Assembly (NCBI GenBank): GCA_016710885.1 | Contig: JADJUC010000012.1 | Location: 73,006 to 137,005 of the forward strand | DNA length: 64,000 nt | Source: Candidatus Proximibacter danicus | Lineage (GTDB): Bacteria > Pseudomonadota > Gammaproteobacteria > Burkholderiales > Rhodocyclaceae | Direction: 5' to 3' | Shown here: positions 1 to 8,541 of the stretch, piece after piece | Numbering within the stretch: the stretch's first letter is position 1 | Layout of the letters: each line of letters opens with the position of its first letter | The notes under the pieces: generated by a model | Seen by the model: only the letters and a program-made list of their open reading frames with translations | Told to the model about the DNA's origin: nothing | Databases searched by the model: none | Made by a program: the position numbers and the translations under genes

Positions 1-524
1 CGCTGCCGCGCGCTGCCTTCGACCGGCTGGTCGATGAAGCGCTGGCAGCCGGGCGCATCGCGCAAACTTCCAGCTGGCTGCACCTGCCCGAGCACCGTGT
101 CACCCTCGCGCCGGCCGACCGAGACCTGTGGGCAACATTGGCACCGCTGCTGTCGGCGGAGCCTTACCAACCGCCACGGGTGCGCGACATCGCCAAGGCC
201 ACCGGCGTCGCCGAGGATTCGGTGCGCGCGCTGATGAAGCGGGTAGCGCGCACCGGCAAGCTCTATCCGGTGGCGCTCGACCATTACTTCACCGATGCCG
301 CCGTCGACTCCCTTGCAACCATTGCCGAGGAACTCAACCGCGAACATGGCGCCGTGCGCGCCGCCGACCTGCGCGACCGCATCGGCGGCGGACGCAAAGT
401 GGCCATTCATATCCTCGAATTCTTCGACCGCATCGGCTACACTCGTCGCGTTCGCGATGAACGCAATGCGCGAGACGAACACCGCCTGCGCGAATCGGCG
501 GCACCACGACAATGGATCATCTGA
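1..524 (+). CDS. selB: Selenocysteine-specific elongation factor SelB, C-terminal part (5' end outside window)
   Basis: SelB is the EF-Tu-like GTPase that delivers Sec-tRNA to UGA codons; its C-terminal winged-helix domains bind the SECIS hairpin. Only about 173 C-terminal residues are in the window, read in the frame that starts at base 3. They contain winged-helix-like segments (VRDIAKATGV, VRAADLRDRIGGGRKVA, ILEFFDRIGYTRR) typical of the SelB C-terminus. The GTPase domain lies upstream. The assignment is strongly supported by the tRNA-Sec gene 8 bp downstream, the usual selAB-selC arrangement. The family is recognised from the sequence and context; the N-terminus cannot be judged. Confidence 0.9.
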   Translation, partial: LPRAAFDRLVDEALAAGRIAQTSSWLHLPEHRVTLAPADRDLWATLAPLLSAEPYQPPRVRDIAKATGVAEDSVRALMKRVARTGKLYPVALDHYFTDAAVDSLATIAEELNREHGAVRAADLRDRIGGGRKVAIHILEFFDRIGYTRRVRDERNARDEHRLRESAAPRQWII

Positions 525-531
525 TCAACAT

Positions 532-627
532 GGAAGAGATCGTTCCCCGGTGGGGCGACCGGTCTTCAAAACCGGTAGGGGCCGTCAGACGGTCCTTGGT
601 AGGTTCGACTCCTACTCTCTTCCGCCA
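532..627 (+). tRNA. selC: tRNA-Sec (anticodon UCA)
   Basis: The 96-nt gene starts GGAAGAGA and ends TCTCTTCC-G-CCA, so the acceptor stem has 8 bp, as in bacterial tRNA-Sec, and CCA is encoded. The anticodon loop CTTCAAA lies between GGT/ACC stems and reads UCA, the UGA-decoding anticodon. A long variable arm (about 581-600) and a TTCGACTC T-loop follow. It lies just behind selB. selC is a known integration site for islands, and the gene downstream is phage- or restriction-associated. Confidence 0.97.
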
Positions 628-665
628 CCCACATGCCAGACGCACGTATGGCAAGGCCATGCAGA

Positions 666-692
666 AATTGCCCAATCGGAAACTGGGCAATT
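666..692. repeat. Perfect inverted repeat between selC and the BRO gene
   Basis: AATTGCCCA (666-674) pairs exactly with TGGGCAATT (684-692) across a 9-base loop. No T-run follows on the plus strand, so it is not a classical terminator. It lies 70 bp before the BRO/DinD-like gene and could be its operator or a leftover of an insertion. Its function is not known. Confidence 0.6.
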
Positions 693-764
693 GCCGGCGG
701 GGAATTCGTACTGCATTGGGGTATCTCTGGCAAGCTATGATTTTAGAATGAACCCGAGCGCACC

Positions 765-1616
765 ATGACCGCCCCTCCCGCCCTGTTCGAGAAGCACCCC
801 ATTCGCCGTGTGTACGACGAGGAAACCGAAACCTGGTGGTTTTCGGTCGTGGATGTAGTGCAGGTGCTGACCCAGCAGCCAGATGCCCTAACGGCGCGAA
901 AGTACTGGAACAAGCTGAAAGAGCGCCTCGCCAAGGAGGGCAGTCAACTGGTGACAAATTGTCACCAGTTGAAAATGGCCGCCGCCGACAGCAAGCAACG
1001 TCTAACAGATGCGGCCACCGCAGAAAGTCTGTTGCGCCTGATCCAGTCCATCCCCAGCCCCAAGGCTGAGCCTATCAAGCTCTGGCTGGCCAAGGTGGGT
1101 TACGAGCGCATTCAGGAAATCGCCGACCCTTCCCGTTCGCTCGACCGCGCGCGGGCAATCTGGCAGAAACACGGGCGCAGCGAGAAGTGGATCGCCCAGC
1201 GCATGACCGGGCAGGAAACGCGCAACAAGCTGACCGATTACTGGGCGAGCCACGACATCCGGCAGGGCGAGGAATTCGCCATCCTCACCAACCTGATCCA
1301 TCAGGAATGGGCGGGCGTCAGCATCAAAGCGCACAAGACCATGAAGGGCTTGAAAGACCATAATCTGCGTGACCACATGAGCGAGGCGGAACTGATCTTC
1401 ACCGCACTGGCCGAGCTTTCCACCCGCCAGATCGCGGAAGCCGAAGCGGCTGAGGGCATGGCTGAAAACAGCCGCGCCGCGAAGCAGGGTGGCACCATTG
1501 CCAAACACGCCCGCAGCGCGCTGGAAGCAAAGACGGGCAAGCCGGTGGTGACCGGCGAAAGTTTCCTGCCGCCGAGAGATGCGGCCAAGGCCATCAAGAA
1601 AGGCCGCAAGGCATGA
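765..1616 (+). CDS. BRO-N / DinD-like protein (phage antirepressor family)
   Basis: This 283-residue protein has an N-terminal BRO-N-like domain (about residues 10-110; FSVVDVVQVLT, ARKYWNKLKERL) and a C-terminal half like that of DNA-damage-inducible protein D (residues about 115-250; KHGRSEKWIAQRMTG, RNKLTDYW). BRO-N domains occur in phage antirepressors, and DinD-like proteins often sit inside type I restriction-modification operons. The start is an ATG 12 bases after a GAACCCGAG stretch. The stop overlaps the ATG of the next, truncated frame (ATGA). That frame resembles a type I HsdR start, which suggests a restriction locus that has mostly been lost. The exact biochemical role of the family is unknown. 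Confidence 0.75.
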   Translation: MTAPPALFEKHPIRRVYDEETETWWFSVVDVVQVLTQQPDALTARKYWNKLKERLAKEGSQLVTNCHQLKMAAADSKQRLTDAATAESLLRLIQSIPSPKAEPIKLWLAKVGYERIQEIADPSRSLDRARAIWQKHGRSEKWIAQRMTGQETRNKLTDYWASHDIRQGEEFAILTNLIHQEWAGVSIKAHKTMKGLKDHNLRDHMSEAELIFTALAELSTRQIAEAEAAEGMAENSRAAKQGGTIAKHARSALEAKTGKPVVTGESFLPPRDAAKAIKKGRKA

Positions 1617-1726
1617 ACGAAGCCGAAACCCGTGCCGAACCGATCGCCGGATTCCTGGCCGCGGTCTTTCGGAAGAAGGTAATTTGCCGAAGTGCTGCCG
1701 CACCTCAACCTCTGCGTTTCAACTGA
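1613..1726 (+). pseudogene. Relic of a type I restriction subunit HsdR (N-terminal codons only)
   Basis: The ATG overlaps the stop of the BRO/DinD-like gene. The frame encodes 37 residues beginning MNEAETRAEPIAGFLAAV. From memory, many HsdR subunits of type I restriction enzymes begin MNEAETRAE followed by LIDPALKAAGW, so this looks like the first codons of hsdR cut off about 15-20 residues in. Nothing like the nuclease or helicase domains follows; the GcvH-like gene begins 7 bp after the stop. The match is short, so the call is moderate. It could also be an unrelated small ORF. Confidence 0.45.
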
Positions 1727-1732
1727 TTGAAC

Positions 1733-2161
1733 ATGGCCCACAAACCCTTTCACGGCGCGATACCCGACGACCGCTTCTACGACCCGCGCTACGACATGTG
1801 GGTGCAGCAGGATGGCGACGAGGTGCTGATCGGCATCACCACTTTCGGTGCCTTTCTCGCCGGCGAAATCATCGCTTTCACCAGCAAGCCAAAGGGGGCC
1901 GAGGTCGACTATGGGCGTGGGCTGGGCACCGTTGAAAGTGCCAAGACGGTGCTTGCTGTACATGCGCCGATCGCCTTCAATCTGATAGAAATTAACGAGG
2001 CGCTGGAAGAACGGGCAGCGCCGATCAACCGTGACCCGCATCTGGCCTGGCTGGTGCGCGGACAGCCGTGGGACTGGGCAAATGACCGGGGCCGACTGGT
2101 CGATGCTGCGGCCTATCGCACGCACGTGCTGTCGGTCGATCCGGAGGCCAGCTTCGCATGA
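1733..2161 (+). CDS. GcvH-like lipoyl-carrier protein
   Basis: This 142-residue protein belongs to the glycine-cleavage H/lipoate-binding family. It has the lipoyl-lysine region GTVESAKTV (about residues 64-72), which corresponds to the VESVKA motif of GcvH, and the conserved tail region NRDPHLAWLVRGQPWDW. ATG at 1733 is preferred over an in-frame TTG two codons earlier. No gcvT or gcvP is present. The stop overlaps the start of a DsrE-family gene (ATGA), so the two are probably co-translated. H-like lipoyl carriers beside DsrE proteins recall the LbpA/sHdr sulfur-oxidation theme, but the other parts of that pathway are absent here. A sulfur-trafficking role is an inference. Confidence 0.7.
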   Translation: MAHKPFHGAIPDDRFYDPRYDMWVQQDGDEVLIGITTFGAFLAGEIIAFTSKPKGAEVDYGRGLGTVESAKTVLAVHAPIAFNLIEINEALEERAAPINRDPHLAWLVRGQPWDWANDRGRLVDAAAYRTHVLSVDPEASFA

Positions 2162-2538
2162 GCAAATTGGCCATTCTGCTCTGGTCGGTGAGTCTGGATC
2201 GCCCGGACCTGGCCGCCGCGCCCTTCGTCTATGCGGCGGCCGCTGGCGCACTCGATGCCGAGGTCGAAATCCACTTCGCCGGGCATTCAGTTCGGCTGCT
2301 GATCGACGGCGCCGCAGTGGCGCAAAGTACGTCTGAAAAGAACACCGGGGGGCGCAGCCTCTACGCCTTCATGCAGGATGCCGCTCACGGCGGTGCCCGC
2401 TTTCTTGCCTGCAGCATGGCCTGGGCCGAGTACGTCGCTCCCGGCGAGGCAACGATTCCCGAATTCAGCGGCCACGCCGGTGCTACCGCCTTCGTTGCCC
2501 GCAGCCTCGACCCGGAATGGCGAACGCTGGTGTTCTGA
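2158..2538 (+). CDS. DsrE/F-family sulfur-relay-like protein
   Basis: This 126-residue protein has the DsrE/F fold pattern: an N-terminal strand (KLAILLWSVSLDRP), a central HFAGHSVRLLIDG strand-turn, and GGARFLACSMAWAEY, which carries a cysteine (about residue 82) at a position DsrE-type proteins often use as sulfur acceptor. Such proteins pass sulfane sulfur or act in peroxiredoxin-like complexes in the cytoplasm. The start overlaps the stop of the GcvH-like gene. Which substrate or partner it uses cannot be read from the sequence. Confidence 0.65.
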   Translation: MSKLAILLWSVSLDRPDLAAAPFVYAAAAGALDAEVEIHFAGHSVRLLIDGAAVAQSTSEKNTGGRSLYAFMQDAAHGGARFLACSMAWAEYVAPGEATIPEFSGHAGATAFVARSLDPEWRTLVF

Positions 2539-2606
2539 TCATGTCCTTACCAGGTTCGGGCGGGCAGGGGTAACATAAACCAGACACCACTATCGAGCCC
2601 ATCATC

Positions 2607-5553
2607 ATGCAGCGCCGCTACCCGCTTCACGTTCACATCTCGACGCTGTTCCTGATCCTTATCCTGCTGATCGGCGGCATCATTGGCGGGCTGGGTTACA
2701 AGATCAGCCAGGGCATTCTCGAAACCGGCGCCAGCGAACTGAGCGAGCGCATCGGGCGCGAAACGGTACGCGAGTTTGCCAGCATCCTCAGCCCGGCAGA
2801 GATGGCGACGCGACTGATGAGTCTGTCGAACATCACCGAAGCCCGAACACTGGAAGCGCGCATCGAGCGAATCAGCCTGATGCGCCAGGCGCTGAACAGC
2901 GCAAGCGAAGTCACCGGCTTTTACGTCGGTTACGAGAACGGCGATTTTTTCCTTATGCGCCGCGTCTGGAGCGATGCCGATCGCACGGTCTTCAACGCGC
3001 CCCCCAACACTGCCTACATCGTGCAGAGCATCGAGCGTGGCGCAGCCAGGGCGGCCAGCCATTTCCTCTTCTTCGACGAAGCGCTCAAGCTGCTGCGCCG
3101 GGATGAGCGCCCCGAGTACGCCGCGACCTATGACCCCCGTAGCCGGGACTGGTACAAGGCGGCCATTGCCGCCCCCGGACAGATTAAGACGCCGCCTTAT
3201 CTGTTCTTTTCGACCCAGAATATCGGCATCACCATCGCCAATCGCTCCCCTAACGGCAAGGCCGTGTTCGGTGCCGACATCCGCCTGGAGACCCTCGACC
3301 ATTCGCTGTCCAGGCAGAAGGTCACGCCCGGTACGAAGATCGTTCTTGTCAATCAGGACGGCTACACCATTGCCTTTGACGACCCGTCGAAAACGTTGAT
3401 CTGGCCCGATGGCCCACAAGGCAAGCCGGCCATCGCCAAGCTCGACGAGCTGGGCGTTCCCGCCCTTGCAAGACTCGCTACGGTCGTTAAATCGATGGGC
3501 GGCAAGTCGGGAGAAGATCTCCTGCTGGCGGTCAACGGCGAAACCTGGCGCACCGCCATTCGCCCCGTGCCACTGGAGGGCGTGAAGAAGCCACTTTTCC
3601 TGATCACCGCCATTCCTGATTCGGAACTGATGGTTTCTGCGCACTCGCTGCTCCGCAAGTCGCTGATGGTCATGGCGATCCTCGTTGTGCTGGTGGGGCC
3701 GATCGTCTGGCTGCTGGCACAACTCGTATCGAAACCGCTGCGCAAGCTGGCAGGCGAAGCCGAAGCCATCCGCCATTTCGAATTTACGCAACCCATCGAC
3801 ATCGAGTCGCCGGTGAAGGAAGTCAGCGAGCTGGCGGAAACGATGAGCAGCATGAAACGAACGATTCACCGCTTCATGGAAGTCAGCATGGCCGTTGCCG
3901 CAGAGAATAATTTCGACCGACTGCTGCCGCGTCTTCTGACTGAAACACTGTCGGCCGCCGAAGCCGATGCCGGCTTCCTGTTCCTGGCCGAGGATAGCTG
4001 GCTGATTCCTGCTGCCGGCCTCGGGGCCAGCGGAGAAACTCTGCCCGCATGCGCATCGTCGATCAACATTGGTGCCGCCGGCCCACTCATGGACAGTGCC
4101 CTGGCCAAGCGCGCAACAGCCGCCGCAGCACTCAGTACGGCAGACATCGCCGCGCTCGGGCTTGACCCTGCACTGCAGGTCTGCGGGGCGACCCATGCCG
4201 TCGCCGTGCCGCTGCTCAACCGTCAGCAAAATCTGGTCGGGGCCTTGCTGCTCCTGCGACGCGGCGAAACCGATTCGGCGCATGTGAAATTCATCGAGAC
4301 GCTTTCCGGGTCAGCCGCCGTTTCGCTCGAAACCAAGGAACTGATCCGTGCCCAGAAGCTGCTGTTCGAGGGTTTCATTCCAGCTGCTCGCCGGCGCCAT
4401 CGACGCCAAGAGCCCCTACACCGGCGGCCACTGCGCCCGCGTGCCGGTGCTCACCAAGATGCTGGCCCGGGCCGCCTGCAACGAAAGCAGTGGGCCCTTC
4501 GCCGGCTTCAAGCTCGACGACGGTGAATGGGAAGCGGTGCACGTGGCGGCCTGGCTGCACGACTGCGGCAAGGTGACGACGCCCGAGTACGTGGTCGACA
4601 AGGCCACCAAGCTGGAAACCCTGTACGACCGGATCCACGAAGTGCGCATGCGCTTCGAGGTATTGAAGCGCGATGCGGAGATTGCCTGCCTGCAGTCGAT
4701 TGCCGCCGGCACACCGGAGCATGAGGCGCGCGCAACGCTGGACGAAAGCCTGAAGCGGCTCGACGACGACTACGCCTTCATCGCCGAGTGCAACGAAGGC
4801 GGCGAGTTCATGGCGCCGGAAAGGCAGGCGCGACTGCAGGAGATCGCCGCACGCACCTGGACGCGCACGCTGGATGATCGCATCGGGATCTCGCACGAAG
4901 AAGCCGAGCGCAAGGCGCGCTCGCCGGCGACACCGCTCCCGGCCGTCGAACCACTGCTGGCCGACAAGCCGGAACACCGTTTCGAGCGCCGCCCGCAGGA
5001 CAGGATGCCGGCTGACAACCAATGGGGATTCCGCATGCCGGTGCCCGAGCTGCTCTACAACAAGGGCGAGCTGTACAACCTTGGCGTCGCGCGCGGCACG
5101 CTCTCGGAAGAGGAGCGCTACAAGATCAACGAGCACATCGTGCAGACCTTCATCATGCTGACCCAGCTACCGTTCCCGAAGCACCTGCGCAACGTGCCTG
5201 AGATCGCCGCCGGTCATCACGAAAAGATGGATGGCACCGGCTACCCGAGAAAGTTGCAGCGCGAGGAACTGAGTCCGCTGGCGCGGATGATGGCCATTGC
5301 CGACATCTTCGAGGCGCTGACTGCCGTGGATCGCCCCTACAAGAAAGGCAAGACATTGTCGGAGGCGATCAAGATCATGTCCTTCATGAAGAAGGAGGGA
5401 CATATCGACCCAGAGCTGTTTGATCTTTTCCTGCGTTCCGGCACGCACCAGCAGTACGCAGAGCGTTTTCTGAGGCCGGAGCAAATCGACGCCGTCGATA
5501 TTGCAGCCTTCGTTGACGTCCCGCCTTCTCCGGACCTTGCGAAAACCAGCTAG
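2607..5553 (+). CDS. Membrane receptor with Cache, HAMP, GAF and HD-GYP domains (c-di-GMP phosphodiesterase), one frameshift
   Basis: The order is: TM1 (residues 10-30), periplasmic Cache sensor (about 35-345), TM2 (about 351-373), HAMP (about 372-425), GAF (about 440-580) and HD-GYP. The HD-GYP part has WLHDCGK and, later, GHHEKMDGTGYP, the expected metal and GYP motifs of c-di-GMP phosphodiesterases. The reading frame breaks at 4380-4381 (ATTCCAGCTG): removing one C gives FIQLLAGAIDAKSPYTGGH, the normal HD-GYP entry, so the gene is probably intact and the break a consensus error. About 150 residues separate HDCGK from the helix LSEEERYKINEHI, much more than in standard HD-GYP domains. The stop overlaps the convergent gene at 5550. 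Confidence 0.85.
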
Positions 5554-6566
5554 ATGGAGCGCAGCAGCGCGTCGAGATCGATCGGGCGTTCAACAATGGT
5601 GCTGCGTGGAAAATGAACGAGAAAACCGACGCGGCGGGGGCGTCCTTCATTGACCGTTGAAAACTCGACGAGCTCGATATCCGCAGCATCCGCAGCGTCG
5701 GCGCCGACAAGAATGTTCATGGCGTTGAGGCGCAATTGAAGGCGCTTGGGTTGAATGATTTTTTCCGCGCCTTGCAGCGCTTCGATCACGGGCTCAAGGT
5801 AGCTTTCTAGCCCGACGCCGGCTGGGCGGAGTTCATTCAGCTCCGCCTCGTTGGCGGCCAGCTGGCTGCGTAGCCGGTCGATGTCCGTGGCTTCCCGGGG
5901 TGCGTCGTCGAGCATGGAATCGAGCCCGGCACCGCTTTGTTCCAGCAAACGCAAACGGGTGAGGAGCAACTGGCGGTAGGCCCCAAGCTGATCGCTGCGC
6001 TGCTTGTTGCCGGCAACCTCGCGCAGGGCAGCAAGCACCAGTTGTTCGAGGATGAAATCTTCAAGGGCCGTGCGGATTTCCGCCTCGCTCCGCGCAAATC
6101 CGGCAACGCGAAAATCGGAAAAACTGACGGTTTTCTGGGCAACGTCCTGGCGCAGGATGTCGCCTTCCATGGCGCTGCCGAGAATCGTGCGCTCCACACG
6201 GGTGGCAGCGACGATTCCGTAGACAGTTTCAATATCCTGCGCCTCGCTCGACTGAAGAAAGCTGCGAATGTCCTGGCTGCGGGCAAGGGTGTCGGTGATG
6301 GTTGCCGGGCGGGTGAAGAAGGCTTTCAGCAAGGGGCTGGATGACCACTTCTCCGGCGTCAGTTCAATGCTGGGCGGCATATGGCCGACGGCCGCACTGG
6401 CGAACGCCAGTGCATGCTCGACGGCCGGTACCAGGCGCTGGCGCGCACCGCTGATGACCTTGAGGCGTGGGTCGGTACCTTCCATAACCTTGTCGACCGC
6501 TGATTTCAGGCGGGCATCGGCGGCGCTGTATTCTTTCTTGCCGAACAAATTGTCGAAAAAACTCAT
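5550..6566 (-). CDS. Conserved hypothetical protein, cytoplasmic
   Basis: This 338-residue protein begins MSFFDNLFGKKE and has no signal peptide or clear membrane segment. I recognise no enzymatic motif. It is mostly helical and acidic, with a region predicted to be coiled (about residues 195-245) and a C-terminal part rich in strands (about 265-335) ending in DALLRSI. It is followed 12 bp upstream by the ankyrin-protein gene on the same strand, so the two probably form an operon. Proteins of this general type occur in betaproteobacteria, but I cannot give a function. Confidence 0.75.
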   Translation of the reverse strand: MSFFDNLFGKKEYSAADARLKSAVDKVMEGTDPRLKVISGARQRLVPAVEHALAFASAAVGHMPPSIELTPEKWSSSPLLKAFFTRPATITDTLARSQDIRSFLQSSEAQDIETVYGIVAATRVERTILGSAMEGDILRQDVAQKTVSFSDFRVAGFARSEAEIRTALEDFILEQLVLAALREVAGNKQRSDQLGAYRQLLLTRLRLLEQSGAGLDSMLDDAPREATDIDRLRSQLAANEAELNELRPAGVGLESYLEPVIEALQGAEKIIQPKRLQLRLNAMNILVGADAADAADIELVEFSTVNEGRPRRVGFLVHFPRSTIVERPIDLDALLRSI

Positions 6567-6578
6567 CGCTGCGATTCC

Positions 6579-7694
6579 CTATTTCAGCTTGCCCATGGCC
6601 TCGTCGAGTTGCCGACGAAGCTGTTCGGTCGGTTGTCCCTGCATCTCTGCAACGCGGATCTGGCGCACCAGATCAGCGATGCGACTGGGGCTGCTGGCCT
6701 GCTGCACGGGCGTTACCCGCACACCGCCCGGCGGCACTGCGGCGTCTCCCGGCACAATCTCGACCCGCTCGCCGCTTGCCGGTTGCGCACGTTTGGCGGT
6801 AATCATCAGCCCGCGTGGCGGCGGCGTTGGCTTGATCATGCGTCCTTTCATCATGCCCTGCGGCTTGACCGGCCCGCGAAACTCGGCAATCGCAGTATGC
6901 AACTGCTTGCGTAGCTCGGTGGTTTGCGCACCGGTGGCATTGGCTTCGCGAATCTGGCGCAGGATGTCTTCGACTTTCGCCGGGGCCGCCGCCGATCGAC
7001 TGGCTTCGCCAAAGCTTTCCTTGGGCGCTTTGACGGCAATGTCGAACTCTTCCGGTGTCGAAATCATCTTGCCGAGGCGATAGTGGTCGTAGCGCATGGC
7101 AAAGATGAGGGCGGTGTCGCCCCAGTCGCTCTTTGCCGTGGTGTCGGCGCCGGACTCAAGGAGGAGCTTGGCGGCATCGTCACGGCCTTCGCGCGCGGCC
7201 AGCATCAACGGTGTCGCACCATTCGGCGTGCGGGCGTTAACGTCGGCACCGCGCTGGATCAACTCGCCGGCCAGTTCCGTATGCCCGTTGAAAACGGCGT
7301 AGTGCAACGCATTCCAGTGCTTGTCGTCGCGGTTAAGTACGCCGCCGCGCTCGAGCAGCCAGCGGACCGCCGCTGTATGGCCATTCCAGGCCGCCAGTTG
7401 CACGGCCTGCTCGCCATTATTGTTGGCGCGACGAGGATTCGCGCCGCGACTGACGAACAGTTCCATCATTTCGATGTTGCCGTTCCAGGCGGCAATCATC
7501 AGCCCGGTGCCAATGCGGTCGGCAACGAAATCGGCCGGCATGCCTTCATCAAGCCACCTGGTGACGGTGCGCTTGTCGCCACGTTCGACGGTGAGACCAA
7601 ATTCGATAGGGTCGGGCGAGGCCGCCCAGACAGCCGGAATCGCCTGGCACAATAACAGCCAGGTGATGGTCACAACGCGTATCAATTTACCCAC
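6579..7694 (-). CDS. Exported ankyrin-repeat protein
   Basis: About 371 residues. The GTG at 7694 is chosen because GGAGG lies 8 bases upstream and the product then begins with a signal peptide (GKLIRVVTITWLLLCQAIPAVWA). A longer frame to 7772 would bury that signal. Five ankyrin repeats follow (about residues 35-215; GHTELAGELIQRGADVNART, GATPLMLAAREGRDDAAKLL). The C-terminal half is low-complexity and has two copies of a helix of the type DLVRQIRVAEMQGQPTEQLRRQL. It is probably a periplasmic scaffold with an unknown partner. It is divergent from the TonB-like gene and co-directional with the hypothetical gene at 5550. Confidence 0.8.
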   Translation of the reverse strand: MGKLIRVVTITWLLLCQAIPAVWAASPDPIEFGLTVERGDKRTVTRWLDEGMPADFVADRIGTGLMIAAWNGNIEMMELFVSRGANPRRANNNGEQAVQLAAWNGHTAAVRWLLERGGVLNRDDKHWNALHYAVFNGHTELAGELIQRGADVNARTPNGATPLMLAAREGRDDAAKLLLESGADTTAKSDWGDTALIFAMRYDHYRLGKMISTPEEFDIAVKAPKESFGEASRSAAAPAKVEDILRQIREANATGAQTTELRKQLHTAIAEFRGPVKPQGMMKGRMIKPTPPPRGLMITAKRAQPASGERVEIVPGDAAVPPGGVRVTPVQQASSPSRIADLVRQIRVAEMQGQPTEQLRRQLDEAMGKLK

Positions 7695-7812
7695 AGTCTT
7701 GCCCTCCGGGGCGACTACCGCCCCACTTTCTGCCAAAATGCCCAGCTTGCCTGAAAACCTTCGCGACTTCATGACTTCGCGGCGCCTCTGAGCGCCTGAA
7801 ACGCTTCTGCCG

Positions 7813-8364
7813 ATGCCACCCCGTCTCCTGCTGCTTGCCTATATTGTGTCACTGCTGCTGCACGCAGCTGTGCTTGGCGGCGGTGCGCTCAATCAACTGC
7901 TGAAACCGCCACCCTCCCGCGTTCTGCTGGCCAGCCTGCGGCTACCGCCGGTGGAGGTGCCGCCCGCCGAACCCCTGATCAAGGATACGCTGGCCCCGGA
8001 AGAACCCAAACCTGAACCGAAGGTTGAACCGCTGCCCGCGCCACCCCCCGATCCACGCCCCAGCGCCACTCCGCGCCCGGCAAAAGCGGAGAAAGCAGAG
8101 AAGCGCGAGGTGCAGGCCGCGCAGCGCAAGATCGCGCAGCATACCTACTACCCGCCCGAGGCCATTGCCGGCAACATCGAAGGTGATGTCCGCCTGCTGC
8201 TGGTGCTGGGCGAAGACGGCGCCATCAGCGACGTGCAGATCGCCGCCTCCAGCGGCCATGCCATTCTCGACAACGCGGCGATCAAGGCGGCCTATGCAAT
8301 GGGTCGGCTGCCTGGCGTGGCGGCGCGCGAGATGCTCCTGCCGGTGTCGTTTCGGCTGCGCTGA
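7813..8364 (+). CDS. TonB-family energy-transducing protein
   Basis: The 183-residue protein has the TonB layout: one N-terminal membrane anchor (residues 5-27), a proline-, lysine- and glutamate-rich periplasmic spacer (about 45-100), and a C-terminal TonB domain (about 105-183; YPPEAIAGNIEGDVRLLLVL, SGHAILDNAAIKAA). No exbB or exbD lies nearby and no TonB-dependent receptor is adjacent, so the partner is unknown. It is a short, orphan TonB-like protein, divergent from the ankyrin gene. Confidence 0.8.
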   Translation: MPPRLLLLAYIVSLLLHAAVLGGGALNQLLKPPPSRVLLASLRLPPVEVPPAEPLIKDTLAPEEPKPEPKVEPLPAPPPDPRPSATPRPAKAEKAEKREVQAAQRKIAQHTYYPPEAIAGNIEGDVRLLLVLGEDGAISDVQIAASSGHAILDNAAIKAAYAMGRLPGVAAREMLLPVSFRLR

Positions 8365-8375
8365 GCCTATTGGCC

Positions 8376-8519
8376 CTTCGATACGCGCTTCGCGCTACTC
8401 AGGACGAACGGTCCGGGGGCCGTGATCTCCCTTGCACCGACTCAGCACGAACAGCCCCGGGTCTGTGATCTCCCATGTACCGTTCGTGCTGAGTAGCCTG
8501 CATCGCAGGCGTATCGAAG
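8376..8519. repeat. Palindromic dispersed repeat (REP-like), full copy
   Basis: The left arm begins CTTCGATACGC and runs through CTACTCAGGACGAACGGT (to 8412). The right arm (8479-8519) is its near-complement: ACCGTTCGTGCTGAGTAG, a small hairpin TGCATCGCA, then GCGTATCGAAG. The centre holds two imperfect copies of CCGGGNNYGTGATCTCCC. A related partial copy occurs at 55058-55090. The element fills the gap between two convergent genes, a usual site for REP-type sequences, and may also help to terminate transcription. Confidence 0.8.
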
Positions 8520-8541
8520 CAGCAGCAAACCTCAGCGGTGG

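Noticed and set aside
2547..4283. Long open frame on the minus strand opposite the Cache/HD-GYP gene (578 codons)
   Set aside because: It is the antisense shadow of a GC-rich gene; the plus-strand frame has recognisable Cache, HAMP and GAF sequence and this one has none.
4370..4390. Programmed frameshift in the HD-GYP gene
   Set aside because: There is no slippery heptamer or downstream stimulatory hairpin; one surplus C explains the break.
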